Shown: in pieces, positions 16,641-24,679 of the stretch
Position numbering within the stretch: the stretch's first letter is position 1
Layout: the number at the start of each line of letters is the position of its first letter
From: JBGPYB01 sp041493035
GTDB taxonomy: Bacteria > Acidobacteriota > Vicinamibacteria > Fen-336
NCBI GenBank assembly: GCA_041493035.1
Contig: JBGPYB010000013.1
Coordinates: 1 to 47,279, forward strand
Direction of reading: 5' to 3'
DNA length: 47,279 nucleotides
The notes under the pieces: model-generated
The model's database searches: none
What the model was told of the DNA's origin: nothing
What the model saw: the letters and a program-made list of their open reading frames with translations, nothing else
Position numbers and translations under genes: made by a program

Positions 16641-17900
16641 GTGGACCTCTTCGAGCGGTGCCGGGCCTTCTACGCGGATCCCCACTACGCCCAGGGCCTG
16701 GGCTGGCCCGCCAACCCGCGCACCCTCGAGGCCGTCGGCCTCTATCCCTACTTCATCCCGATCGAGCGGCCCGAAGGAACCGAGGCAGTGATTCAGGGCC
16801 GGCGGGTCCTGATGCTCGGCTCCAACAACTACCTCGGGCTCACCACGCACCCGGAAGTCCAGGAGGCCGCCCAGACGGCGATCCGACGCTACGGCACCGG
16901 GTGCACCGGATCACGCTTCCTGAACGGCACGCTGGAGCTGCACGAGCGCCTCGAAGAGCGCCTGGCCCGGTTCGTCGGCAAGCAGCGGGCACTCGTCTTT
17001 TCCACGGGGTTCCAGACCAACACCGGGACGCTGGCGGCGCTGCTCGGCAAAGGCGACATGGTCGTGGCCGACAAGGAAGTCCACGCGAGCCTGATCGACG
17101 GCATCCGCATCGCGCACGAACGCGGGACGGAGTCCGCGTTCTTCCGGCACGGTCAGGTCGCCCATCTGGAGCGGATCCTGCGGAACGCGCCGGCGGAACA
17201 GGCCAAGCTCGTGGTGGTGGACGGCGTCTTCAGCATGGGGGGCGACGTGGCGCCGCTGCCGGAGATCGCGGCCGCGTGCCGGCGCCACGGGGCTCGCCTC
17301 TTCGTCGACGACGCTCACGGCCTGGGCGTGCTGGGCGGGGGGCGCGGGACGGCCGCCCAACTGGCTTGCACGGAGGCCGTGGACGTGATCATGGGGACGT
17401 TCAGCAAGTCCCTCGCCTCGGCCGGCGGCTTCATCGCGGGCTCGCGCGAGGTCATCCACTTCGTGCAGCACTTCGCGCGGCCGTTCATGTTCAGCGCCAG
17501 CCTGCCGCCCGCGAATGCAGCCACGGTGCTCGCCTGCCTGGACGTGATCGAGCGCGAGCCGGAGCGCGTCGCACGGGTCAACCGGCTCGCGGACCGCCTT
17601 CGCGAAGGGCTGCGCGCGCAGGGTTGGGACGTCGGGCACAGCAGCGCCGCGATCGTTCCAGTCGTCATCGGCGATCAGTTCCGGACCGTGCAGGCCTGGA
17701 AGGCGCTGTTCGGCGCGGGCGTCTACACGAACGCGGCGCTGCCCCCGGCGGTGCCGGCCGTGCGCTCGCTGCTGCGAGCCAGTTGCATCGCCACCCACAC
17801 CGACGCGCACGTGGAGAGAGCGCGCGCGGCGTTCGCAGCGCTCAGGGAAAAGGTCTTGCTGCGGAGCACGCAGCGCGAGGAGGTCCCATGCTCGACGTGA
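16641..17900 (+). CDS. Serine palmitoyltransferase-like alpha-oxoamine synthase (PLP)
   Basis: A 419-residue PLP enzyme of the AONS/KBL/SPT group, which condenses an amino acid with an acyl thioester. SNNYLGLTTHPEV (near 60) and especially YGTGCTGSRFLNGTLELH (near 84-101) are hallmarks of the serine palmitoyltransferase branch; BioF and KBL have different residues there. The PLP ring-stacking and Asp/His region is FVDDAHGLGVLGG (near 225), and the Schiff-base Lys lies in GTFSKSLASAGGF (near 256). SPT makes 3-ketosphinganine from L-serine and palmitoyl thioester, the first step of sphingolipid synthesis. The neighbours (GNAT acyltransferase and PAP2 protein) fit that pathway. The GTG start at 16641 follows GCGAGGAGC. 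It overlaps the next gene by 13 bases. Confidence 0.85.
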   Translation: MDLFERCRAFYADPHYAQGLGWPANPRTLEAVGLYPYFIPIERPEGTEAVIQGRRVLMLGSNNYLGLTTHPEVQEAAQTAIRRYGTGCTGSRFLNGTLELHERLEERLARFVGKQRALVFSTGFQTNTGTLAALLGKGDMVVADKEVHASLIDGIRIAHERGTESAFFRHGQVAHLERILRNAPAEQAKLVVVDGVFSMGGDVAPLPEIAAACRRHGARLFVDDAHGLGVLGGGRGTAAQLACTEAVDVIMGTFSKSLASAGGFIAGSREVIHFVQHFARPFMFSASLPPANAATVLACLDVIEREPERVARVNRLADRLREGLRAQGWDVGHSSAAIVPVVIGDQFRTVQAWKALFGAGVYTNAALPPAVPAVRSLLRASCIATHTDAHVERARAAFAALREKVLLRSTQREEVPCST

Positions 17901-19120
17901 GACCCGACACCCGGCGGATGTTCCGGCTGCCCTGGACGTCGGCGGACAACGCCATGACGTGGCTCGAGCCCACGCGAGCCTGCAACATCACCTGCGACGC
18001 GTGCTTCGCGCTGAACGATCGGGCTAGCGAGAAGAGCCTCGACCGCATCCGCCACGAGCTGGACGTGCTGCTCGACAAGCGGCGCTGTGACGCGATGCTG
18101 ATCGCAGGCGGCGAGCCGCTCACGCATCCACTCATCGTGGACGTGGTGCGGATGGTCAAGCAGCGAGGCGTGAAGCCCGTGCTGATCACGAACGGCGTCG
18201 GCGTCGATCGCCCGCTCGTGCGGGAGCTCAAGCGCGCCGGGGCCTACGGCTTCACCTTCCACGTGGACAGCCACCAGGACCGGCCCGGCTGGAAGGGTTC
18301 ATCCGAGGCCGAGCTGAACGAGCTGCGCGACCGATTGGCCGGTATTCTGTACGCCGAGAGCGGGCTCACCTGCGCCTTCAACACCACGATCTTCCCCGAC
18401 ACCCTTGACGCTGTCCCCGACATCGTGCGCTGGGCCGTAGCGCGTCCCGAGCGCGTGCACATCCTGACGCTCATCTGCGTGCGTATGCTGGAGAAGGACG
18501 GACCCTGGCGCTTCGTGGCGGGGGGCCGTGAGGTGGACATGAGCGGCTCCCCCTACGTCACCTCGCTCGATTGCGGGCACTTGACGGCCGAGGACATCTA
18601 TTCGCGCATTCGCAGCGTCCTGCCGGACTTCGAGTTCTGCGCGTTCCTGGGGGGCACCGTGCACTCCGATTCGCTGAAGTGGGTGATCGGGTGCCGGCTG
18701 GGCTCTCGCCGGCGCAGCTACGGCAACGCCGGCCGGCGCTTCATGGAGGTGATGCAGCTCGGGCATCGCCTCACGCACGGCCGCTACCTCGCCTACTCGA
18801 GCCCGGCCTCGGCAGGCCTCGGGCAGCTCGCGCTGCTGCTCGGCGTGCTCGACCCGGAGTTGCGGGCGACGGCGCGTCGCTATCTCGCCGACGTCTTGCG
18901 CCACCCGAGCGTGCTCTTCTCGCGCCTCCACGTGCAGAGCCTATCGGTCGTGCAGCCGGCCGACATCCAGCCGGACGGCGAGATGGACACCTGCGATGGC
19001 TGCCCGAACCGTACCTTCTGGAACGAGCTGCTAGTGCCGGCGTGCCGGCTCGAGGAGTACAAGCTGTTCGGCGGGCCTCTGCGCGCTGTGCCCCGCACCG
19101 ACGTGCAGAGGCCCTCATGA
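17888..19120 (+). CDS. Radical SAM enzyme with C-terminal extra cysteines
   Basis: A 410-residue protein. The radical-SAM motif CNITCDAC (CxxxCxxC) lies in LEPTRACNITCDACFALN near residues 30-46, followed by the GGEP motif in MLIAGGEPLTHPLI near 75 and PVLITNGVGVD near 100. A C-terminal cluster CDGCPNRTFW near 375, with a second cysteine in LVPACRLEEY, may bind an auxiliary FeS cluster. It is embedded by overlaps on both sides between the SPT-like and GNAT-like genes, so it should act in the same pathway. Radical SAM enzymes can carry out C-H activation such as methylation, desaturation-type or C-C bond chemistry on lipid tails or head groups. The actual reaction is unknown. Confidence 0.88.
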   Translation: MLDVRPDTRRMFRLPWTSADNAMTWLEPTRACNITCDACFALNDRASEKSLDRIRHELDVLLDKRRCDAMLIAGGEPLTHPLIVDVVRMVKQRGVKPVLITNGVGVDRPLVRELKRAGAYGFTFHVDSHQDRPGWKGSSEAELNELRDRLAGILYAESGLTCAFNTTIFPDTLDAVPDIVRWAVARPERVHILTLICVRMLEKDGPWRFVAGGREVDMSGSPYVTSLDCGHLTAEDIYSRIRSVLPDFEFCAFLGGTVHSDSLKWVIGCRLGSRRRSYGNAGRRFMEVMQLGHRLTHGRYLAYSSPASAGLGQLALLLGVLDPELRATARRYLADVLRHPSVLFSRLHVQSLSVVQPADIQPDGEMDTCDGCPNRTFWNELLVPACRLEEYKLFGGPLRAVPRTDVQRPS

Positions 19121-20280
19121 CGGCGATCGCGCTCCCGCCGCAGGCCGCGACGGTCACGGTGTGCCCCGTGGCTTCGCGAGGCGAGCGCTCGGCCTTCATC
19201 CGCCTGCCGTGGGATCTGCACCGCGGCCACCGGCAATGGGTGCCGCCTCTGCTGTCGGACGAGGAGGGCTTCCTCGATCCGCGACGCAACCCGGCGCTCT
19301 CCTACTGCGACGTCTCGTCCTGCCTGGCCTGGCGCGAGGCGCGGCCAGTCGGACGCGTGATGGGCATCGTCAATCGCCGGCACAACGCGCTCGCGAACGC
19401 CCGGACGGCGCGCTTCGGCCTGCTGGAGTGCCCGGAGGACCTCGGGGTCGCGGAAGCGCTGCTGGCGCACGTCGAGACGTGGGCGCGCAGCCTCGGAATG
19501 CAGCGCGTCGTGGGTCCGATGGGCTGCACGGACCAGGACCCCGAAGGCCTCCAGGTGGAGGGCTTCGAGCACGAGCCGACGCTCGCGACGTACGTGAACT
19601 TCGCGTACCTCCCGCGGCTGGTTGAGGCAGCGGGCTACGTCAAGGAGGTCGACTACGTCGTCTACCGGCTCCCGGTGCCCGACCCCGTGCCACCCGTCTA
19701 CCTCCGCCTGGGCGAGCGGCTGATCCGAAGCGGCGCGTACGCACTCGTGGAGCCTCGCACGCGCCGCGAGCTGCGGGCGCTCGTTCGCCCGATCCTGAAG
19801 CTCATGGCCGACACCTTCCGCGACGCCTATGGGTTCGTCCCGCCGGACGAATCCGAGATGGAGGCTCTGGCGCGCCGGTACGCGCCGCTGCTGGATCCGC
19901 GCTTCGTGAAGGCGGTGCGCTGCGGCGACAACGTCGTGGGCTTCATCGTGGGCATGCCCAACATGGCCGAGGGCCTGCGCAGGGCCAATGGCCGGCTCTT
20001 GCCGTTCGGCCTGCTGCACCTGCTCCGGGCGGCACGGCGCTCCCGGCAGCTCGACCTCCTGGTGGGCGGCGTCACGGCGGAATGCCGCGGGCGCGGCGTC
20101 GACGCGCTGCTCGCGGCTGCCATCTTCGGCAGCGCACGGAAGGCCGGCATGACCGTGCTGGACAGCCACCACGAGCAGGAGACCAACACCCGAATGCGCG
20201 CGGAGATGGAGCGGCTCGGGGCGCAGGTCTACAAGCGCTACCGGATCTATGGGAAGGCCCTCGGCTACGGCCGCACCTGA
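19117..20280 (+). CDS. GNAT-fold acyltransferase, candidate bacterial ceramide synthase
   Basis: A 387-residue protein of the large GNAT-like family with WVPPLLSDEEGFLDPRRNPA near residues 45-66, GRVMGIVNRRHNALAN near 85, VVGPMGCTDQDPEGLQVEGF near 130, and a second GNAT-like half with GGVTAECRGRGVDALLAAA near 315-335. From memory, the Caulobacter ceramide synthase bCerS belongs to this GNAT-type family and acts with SPT; the link here is by family resemblance and neighbourhood, not proof. It would N-acylate the sphingoid base. The ATG overlaps the stop of the radical SAM gene (ATGA). The family is broad, so another acyl acceptor is possible. Confidence 0.72.
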   Translation: MTAIALPPQAATVTVCPVASRGERSAFIRLPWDLHRGHRQWVPPLLSDEEGFLDPRRNPALSYCDVSSCLAWREARPVGRVMGIVNRRHNALANARTARFGLLECPEDLGVAEALLAHVETWARSLGMQRVVGPMGCTDQDPEGLQVEGFEHEPTLATYVNFAYLPRLVEAAGYVKEVDYVVYRLPVPDPVPPVYLRLGERLIRSGAYALVEPRTRRELRALVRPILKLMADTFRDAYGFVPPDESEMEALARRYAPLLDPRFVKAVRCGDNVVGFIVGMPNMAEGLRRANGRLLPFGLLHLLRAARRSRQLDLLVGGVTAECRGRGVDALLAAAIFGSARKAGMTVLDSHHEQETNTRMRAEMERLGAQVYKRYRIYGKALGYGRT

Positions 20281-21322
20281 TCGGGCGGGCTCGAAGGCGT
20301 TCCGCCACCCCGGGCCGCGATCCTGCGGCAGCGAGTCCTGGCATCCGGGCTCGACGCGTCCGGCCCCCGGGGGCGGCGCTCGGCGCTCCTTCGCGCGGGA
20401 GCTGAGCCGTTGGCGGGGCTACATTTCGACCGCATCGGCCGGCCGGCTGCGCGAGTGGGCGCCCGCTCTGGTGCTGTCGGGCTACGGGGCGGCCCTGGCC
20501 GTTCTCGGGGCGGTAAGAGCGGACCACTTGCTGCTCGGCGGCCTGAGCCTCGTCGTCTACCACGCGGCCCATGCGGAACGCCGTATGTTCAGCTTCCTCT
20601 TCCCCGCGATCCTCACCGGCGTGATCTACGACAGCCAGCGCTTCTGGGGAAATCTCCTCCGGGCACGCATTCGCGTGAGCGAGCCCTATCAACTCGAGCA
20701 GGCCCTGTTCGGCATTCCCACCGACCGGGGCACGCTGACCCCGAACGAGTGGCTCCAGCGGATCGTACATCCTGCGCTCGACCTGGTCACCGGCTTCGCC
20801 TACCTCACCTTCATCGGCGTCTTCATCGCAACGGCCGCCTACTTCGTGTTCTGGATCCGGAAGAGCGGCAGCGCCCGCGTCATGTGGGCGTGCTTCTGGC
20901 TCAACTGCCTGGGCTTCTCGACCTACTACTGGTACCCCGCCGCTCCACCCTGGTACCTCGAGGCCTACGGGCTCGGGCCCGCGCGACTCGACGTGCCACC
21001 CTCGATCGCAGGATGTCTGCGCTTCGACGGGCTTCTCGGCATCAGCCTGTTCGGCAACATGTACGCTCGTGCGGCAGTTGTGTTCGGAGCCATCCCGTCG
21101 CTGCACGTTGCGTACCCGCTGCTGACCGCGTGCTACGCGTTTCAGCTCGGACACCTGCGGGCGTTCAGCGTCTTCTTCTACCTGCTCATGTGCTTCTCCG
21201 CGGTCTACTTGAACCACCACTACGTCCTGGACCTCGTCTGGGGCTCGGTCTACGCGATCGTCATCTATGGCGTCGTGGAGGCTGTGGGGCGCAGGGGGGC
21301 CGTGATCCGCAGCCACGGCTAG
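20249..21322 (+). CDS. PAP2-superfamily membrane protein, inositol-phosphorylceramide-synthase-like
   Basis: A 357-residue integral membrane protein with about six hydrophobic segments between residues 70 and 345. The catalytic triad motifs of AUR1/PAP2-type phosphotransferases are visible: YWYPAAPPWYLEAYG near 229-243, GAIPSLHVAYP near 282-292 and NHHYVLDLVWG near 323-333 (two His and one Asp). In fungi and some bacteria such enzymes transfer phosphoinositol or another phosphate head group onto ceramide. Last gene of the lipid operon. The ATG at 20249 overlaps the preceding gene by 32 bases; the first 45 or so residues are low-complexity, so a later start is possible. Confidence 0.78.
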   Translation: MGRPSATAAPDRAGSKAFRHPGPRSCGSESWHPGSTRPAPGGGARRSFARELSRWRGYISTASAGRLREWAPALVLSGYGAALAVLGAVRADHLLLGGLSLVVYHAAHAERRMFSFLFPAILTGVIYDSQRFWGNLLRARIRVSEPYQLEQALFGIPTDRGTLTPNEWLQRIVHPALDLVTGFAYLTFIGVFIATAAYFVFWIRKSGSARVMWACFWLNCLGFSTYYWYPAAPPWYLEAYGLGPARLDVPPSIAGCLRFDGLLGISLFGNMYARAAVVFGAIPSLHVAYPLLTACYAFQLGHLRAFSVFFYLLMCFSAVYLNHHYVLDLVWGSVYAIVIYGVVEAVGRRGAVIRSHG

Positions 21323-21333
21323 GGAGGGCGCCT

Positions 21334-21993
21334 TCAGCAGCCTTCCTTCTTCTTCTTCGGAGGCGTCGACGTGGCCCCGGCGGCGGCGGCGGGCGCTTCG
21401 ACCTTCGGCATCTCGGGCATCTTGGCCGCCACGGTCTGCGTGCCTCCCGCCTGGGGCGAGCCGCCGAAGAACTTCGCCAGGGCCGCTGCGCGCTCGAAAC
21501 GCGCGCGCTCCTGCGGCGTCGCGTTCTCCGCGAGTGTCGGGAACAGGATGTCCTCCTTCCATTGGTCGAGGCCGCCCTTCAGCGTGTAAGCGTTCTTGAA
21601 GCCCTTCGCCCGCAGGAGCATCCACGCCTGGGAGGCGTGGATACCGCCCTCGGAGTAGAGGACGATCTTCTCGTTGGCCAGGAGGGGGGCGTCGGGCAGC
21701 GCGGTCAACGTCACATTCTCGGCGGTCGGAATGTGGTACTCGGCGTATTCCTTCTCGCTGCGGAGGTCGATCAGTCGGTAGTCCGCATGACCAGCGACGA
21801 TCCAGCCGCCCAGCTCCCCGGCCGTGACGTGGTCACCCTCCTTGTCGATGATCGTCGCCAGCTCCTTGACGTCCAACGTGATGACGTTGCCGCGGTTGGG
21901 CCGGGCGAACAGGGCCAGGAGGCCGAGGGTCAGGGCCCCCGCCGCGAGCTTCTGGTTCAAGGAGAGCCTCGACCAGCTCCAACGCATCGCCAT
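21334..21993 (-). CDS. Membrane-anchored rhodanese-like protein lacking the catalytic Cys
   Basis: A 219-residue protein. A signal anchor (KLAAGALTLGLLALFARP) spans residues about 15-32. The rhodanese fold is seen in ADYRLIDLRSEKEYAEYHIP near 70-90 and GFKNAYTLKGGLDQWKEDI near 130. The active-site loop, normally CxxGxRS, reads YSEGGIHASQA: the catalytic Cys is replaced by Ser, so sulfur transfer by the standard persulfide route is not expected. The C-terminus is Ala/Pro-rich and ends in KKKKEGC, leaving a lone terminal Cys. The start at 21993 follows AGGAGC at good spacing; the longer upstream frame overlaps the transporter and is not coding. It is the last gene of the sulfur operon, 2 bases after the YeeE/YedE gene. 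Confidence 0.85.
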   Translation of the reverse strand: MAMRWSWSRLSLNQKLAAGALTLGLLALFARPNRGNVITLDVKELATIIDKEGDHVTAGELGGWIVAGHADYRLIDLRSEKEYAEYHIPTAENVTLTALPDAPLLANEKIVLYSEGGIHASQAWMLLRAKGFKNAYTLKGGLDQWKEDILFPTLAENATPQERARFERAAALAKFFGGSPQAGGTQTVAAKMPEMPKVEAPAAAAGATSTPPKKKKEGC

Positions 21994-21995
21994 TC

Positions 21996-22595
21996 CTAGC
22001 TCCTCTCGCCCCTGGCTCCAAAGTGGGCTTCGACGAGCCCCGCTCCGTAGAAGCCAGCCAGCGCCATGAGAACCACCGCGAAGACAACGAGGCCGTAGGG
22101 GAGGTGGAAGAGCTGGGGAAGCGTCTGCGCTCCCGCGCTGCCCGCGAGGTACAAGCCGCGCAGGACCGGGAAGAGCCCCGCGAAGGCGAGCGTGCCGGCC
22201 CCGATCCCGAGCGCGTAGACCAGGCCGTCGATCCGGCCGGTGGCCACCGCAGCCATGGACGTGCCGGGGCAGTAGCCGCCGATCACGAACCCGGCACCCA
22301 GAAGGAGGCCCCCCACGACCTGCGGAACCCAGTACGTCGGCACCAGGTAGACGAGCGAAAGGTCGAGGACGCCCATCCACGCCAGGTAGGTCACGCCGAG
22401 CATCGCGGTGACGATGGCCGTGAACATCACCTTGAAGACCGCCAGGTCCGTGAGGTAGAACTGCGCCACCAGCTTCCGCGCGCTGCCGAAGCCCGCCCGC
22501 TCCAGGAAGAACCCGAAGCCGATCCCGATGGCGAACGCGACCAGCAAGCTCGCCTCGTCGCCGAAGAGGCCGTACTTGAAGAAAGGCGCGCTCAT
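21996..22595 (-). CDS. YeeE/YedE half-transporter (second of pair)
   Basis: A 199-residue membrane protein with about five hydrophobic helices. AIGIGFGFFLERAGFGSARKL-type sequence lies near residue 25, and the signature GFVIGGYCPGTSMAAVATGR with its conserved Cys is near 105-125. YeeE/YedE proteins import thiosulfate or other sulfur species through a relay of conserved cysteines; full-length family members have two such halves, whereas here each half is a separate gene. The ATG at 22595 overlaps the stop of the first half-gene by ATGA, which fixes the start. The pair plus a rhodanese is a common arrangement. Substrate inferred to be thiosulfate or another sulfur compound. Confidence 0.88.
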   Translation of the reverse strand: MSAPFFKYGLFGDEASLLVAFAIGIGFGFFLERAGFGSARKLVAQFYLTDLAVFKVMFTAIVTAMLGVTYLAWMGVLDLSLVYLVPTYWVPQVVGGLLLGAGFVIGGYCPGTSMAAVATGRIDGLVYALGIGAGTLAFAGLFPVLRGLYLAGSAGAQTLPQLFHLPYGLVVFAVVLMALAGFYGAGLVEAHFGARGERS

Positions 22596-23164
22596 TTCCA
22601 TTCCCCCCTCAGAAGCCACGCGACCGCGTAGGCGCCACCGAAGACGCACATCATGAAGGCCCAACTGCCGGCGTTGAGCAGGGCACCCCCCGTCAGCGCC
22701 TGCCCGCTGGTGCAGCCTCTGGCCAGGTGGGCTCCGATGGCCATCAGCATTCCCCCGGCGAAGGCCAGGGACAGTCGGACCGCGTTCGATACGCGAGGTC
22801 CCTTCTCTATCGTCCGGACGACCCGTCCAGCCAGAAGCCCGGAGAGCAGCGCCCCCGCGAATACGCCCATGACCTCGAAGACCAGCCAGGCCTTGAGCGG
22901 ATGCGTCGAGCCGTCGCCGATGTAGGGCGAGAGAAACTCGTTGGAGGCCACATACGCGGGAGCCACCGAGTGTAGCGCCCAGGCGACGAGAGCCGAGAAG
23001 GCCCCGGACGCACCCAGGCCACGGCCCATCGTCACGAACGCGGCGAGGAGGACCAGTCCCAGGCCGATCCCCGCCAGGTAGGGGTTCATGTAGGCCTGCG
23101 CGGCGGCGACGTGGACGGCGTCACGCTCTGCGGGTCGCGCCAGGTCTGGGGTCGTCGTAGCCAT
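22592..23164 (-). CDS. YeeE/YedE half-transporter (first of pair)
   Basis: A 190-residue membrane protein. Helices are seen in LAGIGLGLVLLAAFVTMGRG, AWLVFEVMGVFAGALLSGLL and SWAFMMCVFGGAYAVAWLL, and the conserved sulfur-relay motif is IGAHLARGCTSGQALTGGA near 145-163. I place the start at the ATG at 23164, which follows GGAGG with five bases of spacing; an ATG four codons earlier (23176) is possible. Together with the next gene it should form a complete two-half transporter for thiosulfate or a related sulfur anion, feeding or draining the Mo reductase operon of which it is part. Confidence 0.88.
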   Translation of the reverse strand: MATTTPDLARPAERDAVHVAAAQAYMNPYLAGIGLGLVLLAAFVTMGRGLGASGAFSALVAWALHSVAPAYVASNEFLSPYIGDGSTHPLKAWLVFEVMGVFAGALLSGLLAGRVVRTIEKGPRVSNAVRLSLAFAGGMLMAIGAHLARGCTSGQALTGGALLNAGSWAFMMCVFGGAYAVAWLLRGEWK

Positions 23165-23178
23165 CGAGTCCTCCATGC

Positions 23179-24132
23179 TTACACACGCGGCCAGTGGCTG
23201 TACTGGCCGGCGTAGACGATCACGAAACGCAGGGCGAGCCCTCCCAAGATCACCAGGACGGGCGCGATGGGGGTGTGGGCGACGCGCCCCGTGACGGCGA
23301 GCGACTGGATGACGAGCGGCAGGAGGATGCCGAGGCCGACCACACCGACCCAGAACACGGCGGTGTAAGGCCCGCCCAGGAGCAGCCGCGCCGCTTCGGC
23401 GTGCGCTTCCGTCGAGGAGAGGAGGCCGATCAGCAAGGATCCGAGGAGGCCAAGCTCGATCGTGAGGAACAGGTTGTCGAGCCAGGCCATCTGTTCGCGC
23501 TCCGCCGGCTCGGGCGAGGCCCAGTGGGCGAAGGCGGCGCTCGTCGAAAGACCCGATACGAGGAAGAGCGGGCCCAAGAGAGCGCTCGACCAGAGCGGCC
23601 GCGCGCCCAGCGCGGAAAGCAGGATCCCGGTGTAGATACCGAGGGCGACGCCCGTCGTGATGGACACGAATCCGGTGGAGCGTCGCACCCGGCCGTCGTC
23701 AGCCAGGCGGCGCCAGAGCGCGTCGAGAGCGGGAGCGAAGCGGAGCAACCAGCGCGGCGGATCGAGCAGCACCCCGGCGAGGAGTACGGGATAGACGAGC
23801 AGAAGGATCCAGGCGCCCCACGACATCGGGGACCAGGGCTTCATCGTCAGGTACAGCCGCCAGACGTAGGCCTTGTGGCTGAGGTCCAGGAAGAGGGCCA
23901 GCATGCCGAGCGAGATCGCACCGAGCCCCAGGGTGAAGAGGCCGCTCGAGGCGAGCGAGAACGTCGCGTGCGCCCGCTGATTGCGGCGCCCTTGCCAGAG
24001 GGCCCAGCCCGACAGGACCATGATCCCGGCGGTGAAGCCGCCGAGAAACAGGTAGACCGGAATCTCTGGGCCCCAGGCGTGGAGCGAAGGGTCAGTGATG
24101 GCGCTGTGTGCGGTCGAGTAGAGCTCGCTCAT
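23179..24132 (-). CDS. NrfD/PsrC-family membrane subunit
   Basis: A 317-residue integral membrane protein with about eight helices. The start MSELYSTAHSAITDP leads into PVYLFLGGFTAGIMVLSGW, typical of the NrfD/PsrC family, which anchors Mo oxidoreductases and exchanges electrons and protons with the quinone pool. Pro, Glu and His residues at the helix ends are scattered as in the family. It follows the FeS subunit by 5 bases; GGAG eight bases upstream of the ATG at 24132 serves as ribosome site. Third subunit of the catalytic complex. Confidence 0.9.
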   Translation of the reverse strand: MSELYSTAHSAITDPSLHAWGPEIPVYLFLGGFTAGIMVLSGWALWQGRRNQRAHATFSLASSGLFTLGLGAISLGMLALFLDLSHKAYVWRLYLTMKPWSPMSWGAWILLLVYPVLLAGVLLDPPRWLLRFAPALDALWRRLADDGRVRRSTGFVSITTGVALGIYTGILLSALGARPLWSSALLGPLFLVSGLSTSAAFAHWASPEPAEREQMAWLDNLFLTIELGLLGSLLIGLLSSTEAHAEAARLLLGGPYTAVFWVGVVGLGILLPLVIQSLAVTGRVAHTPIAPVLVILGGLALRFVIVYAGQYSHWPRV

Positions 24133-24137
24133 CCTCA

Positions 24138-24677
24138 CTACTCCAGGTAGAAGATCCGCGGCTCGGTCCCCGCCCCGGGAAGCAACGAATGATGCTTCCG
24201 CGAGGCGAGCAGCCGGCTCACCTCCGAATGCGCGTCGTCCAGGTCGCCGAAGTACATGCAGCGCGTCGGGCACACCGCCACGCAGGCGGGCTGAAGCCCC
24301 TGCTCCACGCGGTGGATGCAGAAGGTGCACTTGTCGGCGTACCCGTCGGGGTGGATGAAGCGTGCGTCGTAGGGACATGATGCCACGCACGCCTTGCAGC
24401 CGATGCACTCGTCCTTGTCCACCAGTACGACGGCGCCAAAGGGATGAACGTGGCTGGCGCCCGTCGGGCAGCACGACACGCACGGCGGCTCGTCACAGTG
24501 ATTGCACCGCTCGCTGCGAATCTCCAGGCGCAGGGTTGGCCATTCGCCCTGGTACTCGTAGCGAATCCAATCTCGGTTGAACCCCTCGGGCACGTCGTTC
24601 TCCGTCTTGCAGGCCACGACGCAGTCCATGCAGCCGACGCACTTGCGGGTGTCGATCGCCATCCCCAATCGGGCCAT
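24138..24677 (-). CDS. FeS electron-transfer subunit with four [4Fe-4S] clusters (PsrB/PhsB-like)
   Basis: A 179-residue protein. Four ferredoxin-type cysteine groups are visible: CVGCMDCVVACK (near 13), CNHCDEPPCVSCCP (near 58), CIGCKACVASCP (near 91) and CTFCIHRVEQGLQPACVAVCP-type sequence (near 116-137). This is the family pattern of the B subunit of DMSO-reductase-superfamily enzymes such as polysulfide, thiosulfate and tetrathionate reductases. It links the Mo subunit to the NrfD-type membrane subunit. There is no twin-arginine signal of its own, so it is probably exported together with the A subunit. Two bases separate it from the A-subunit stop. Confidence 0.93.
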   Translation of the reverse strand: MARLGMAIDTRKCVGCMDCVVACKTENDVPEGFNRDWIRYEYQGEWPTLRLEIRSERCNHCDEPPCVSCCPTGASHVHPFGAVVLVDKDECIGCKACVASCPYDARFIHPDGYADKCTFCIHRVEQGLQPACVAVCPTRCMYFGDLDDAHSEVSRLLASRKHHSLLPGAGTEPRIFYLE

Positions 24678-24679
24678 GC

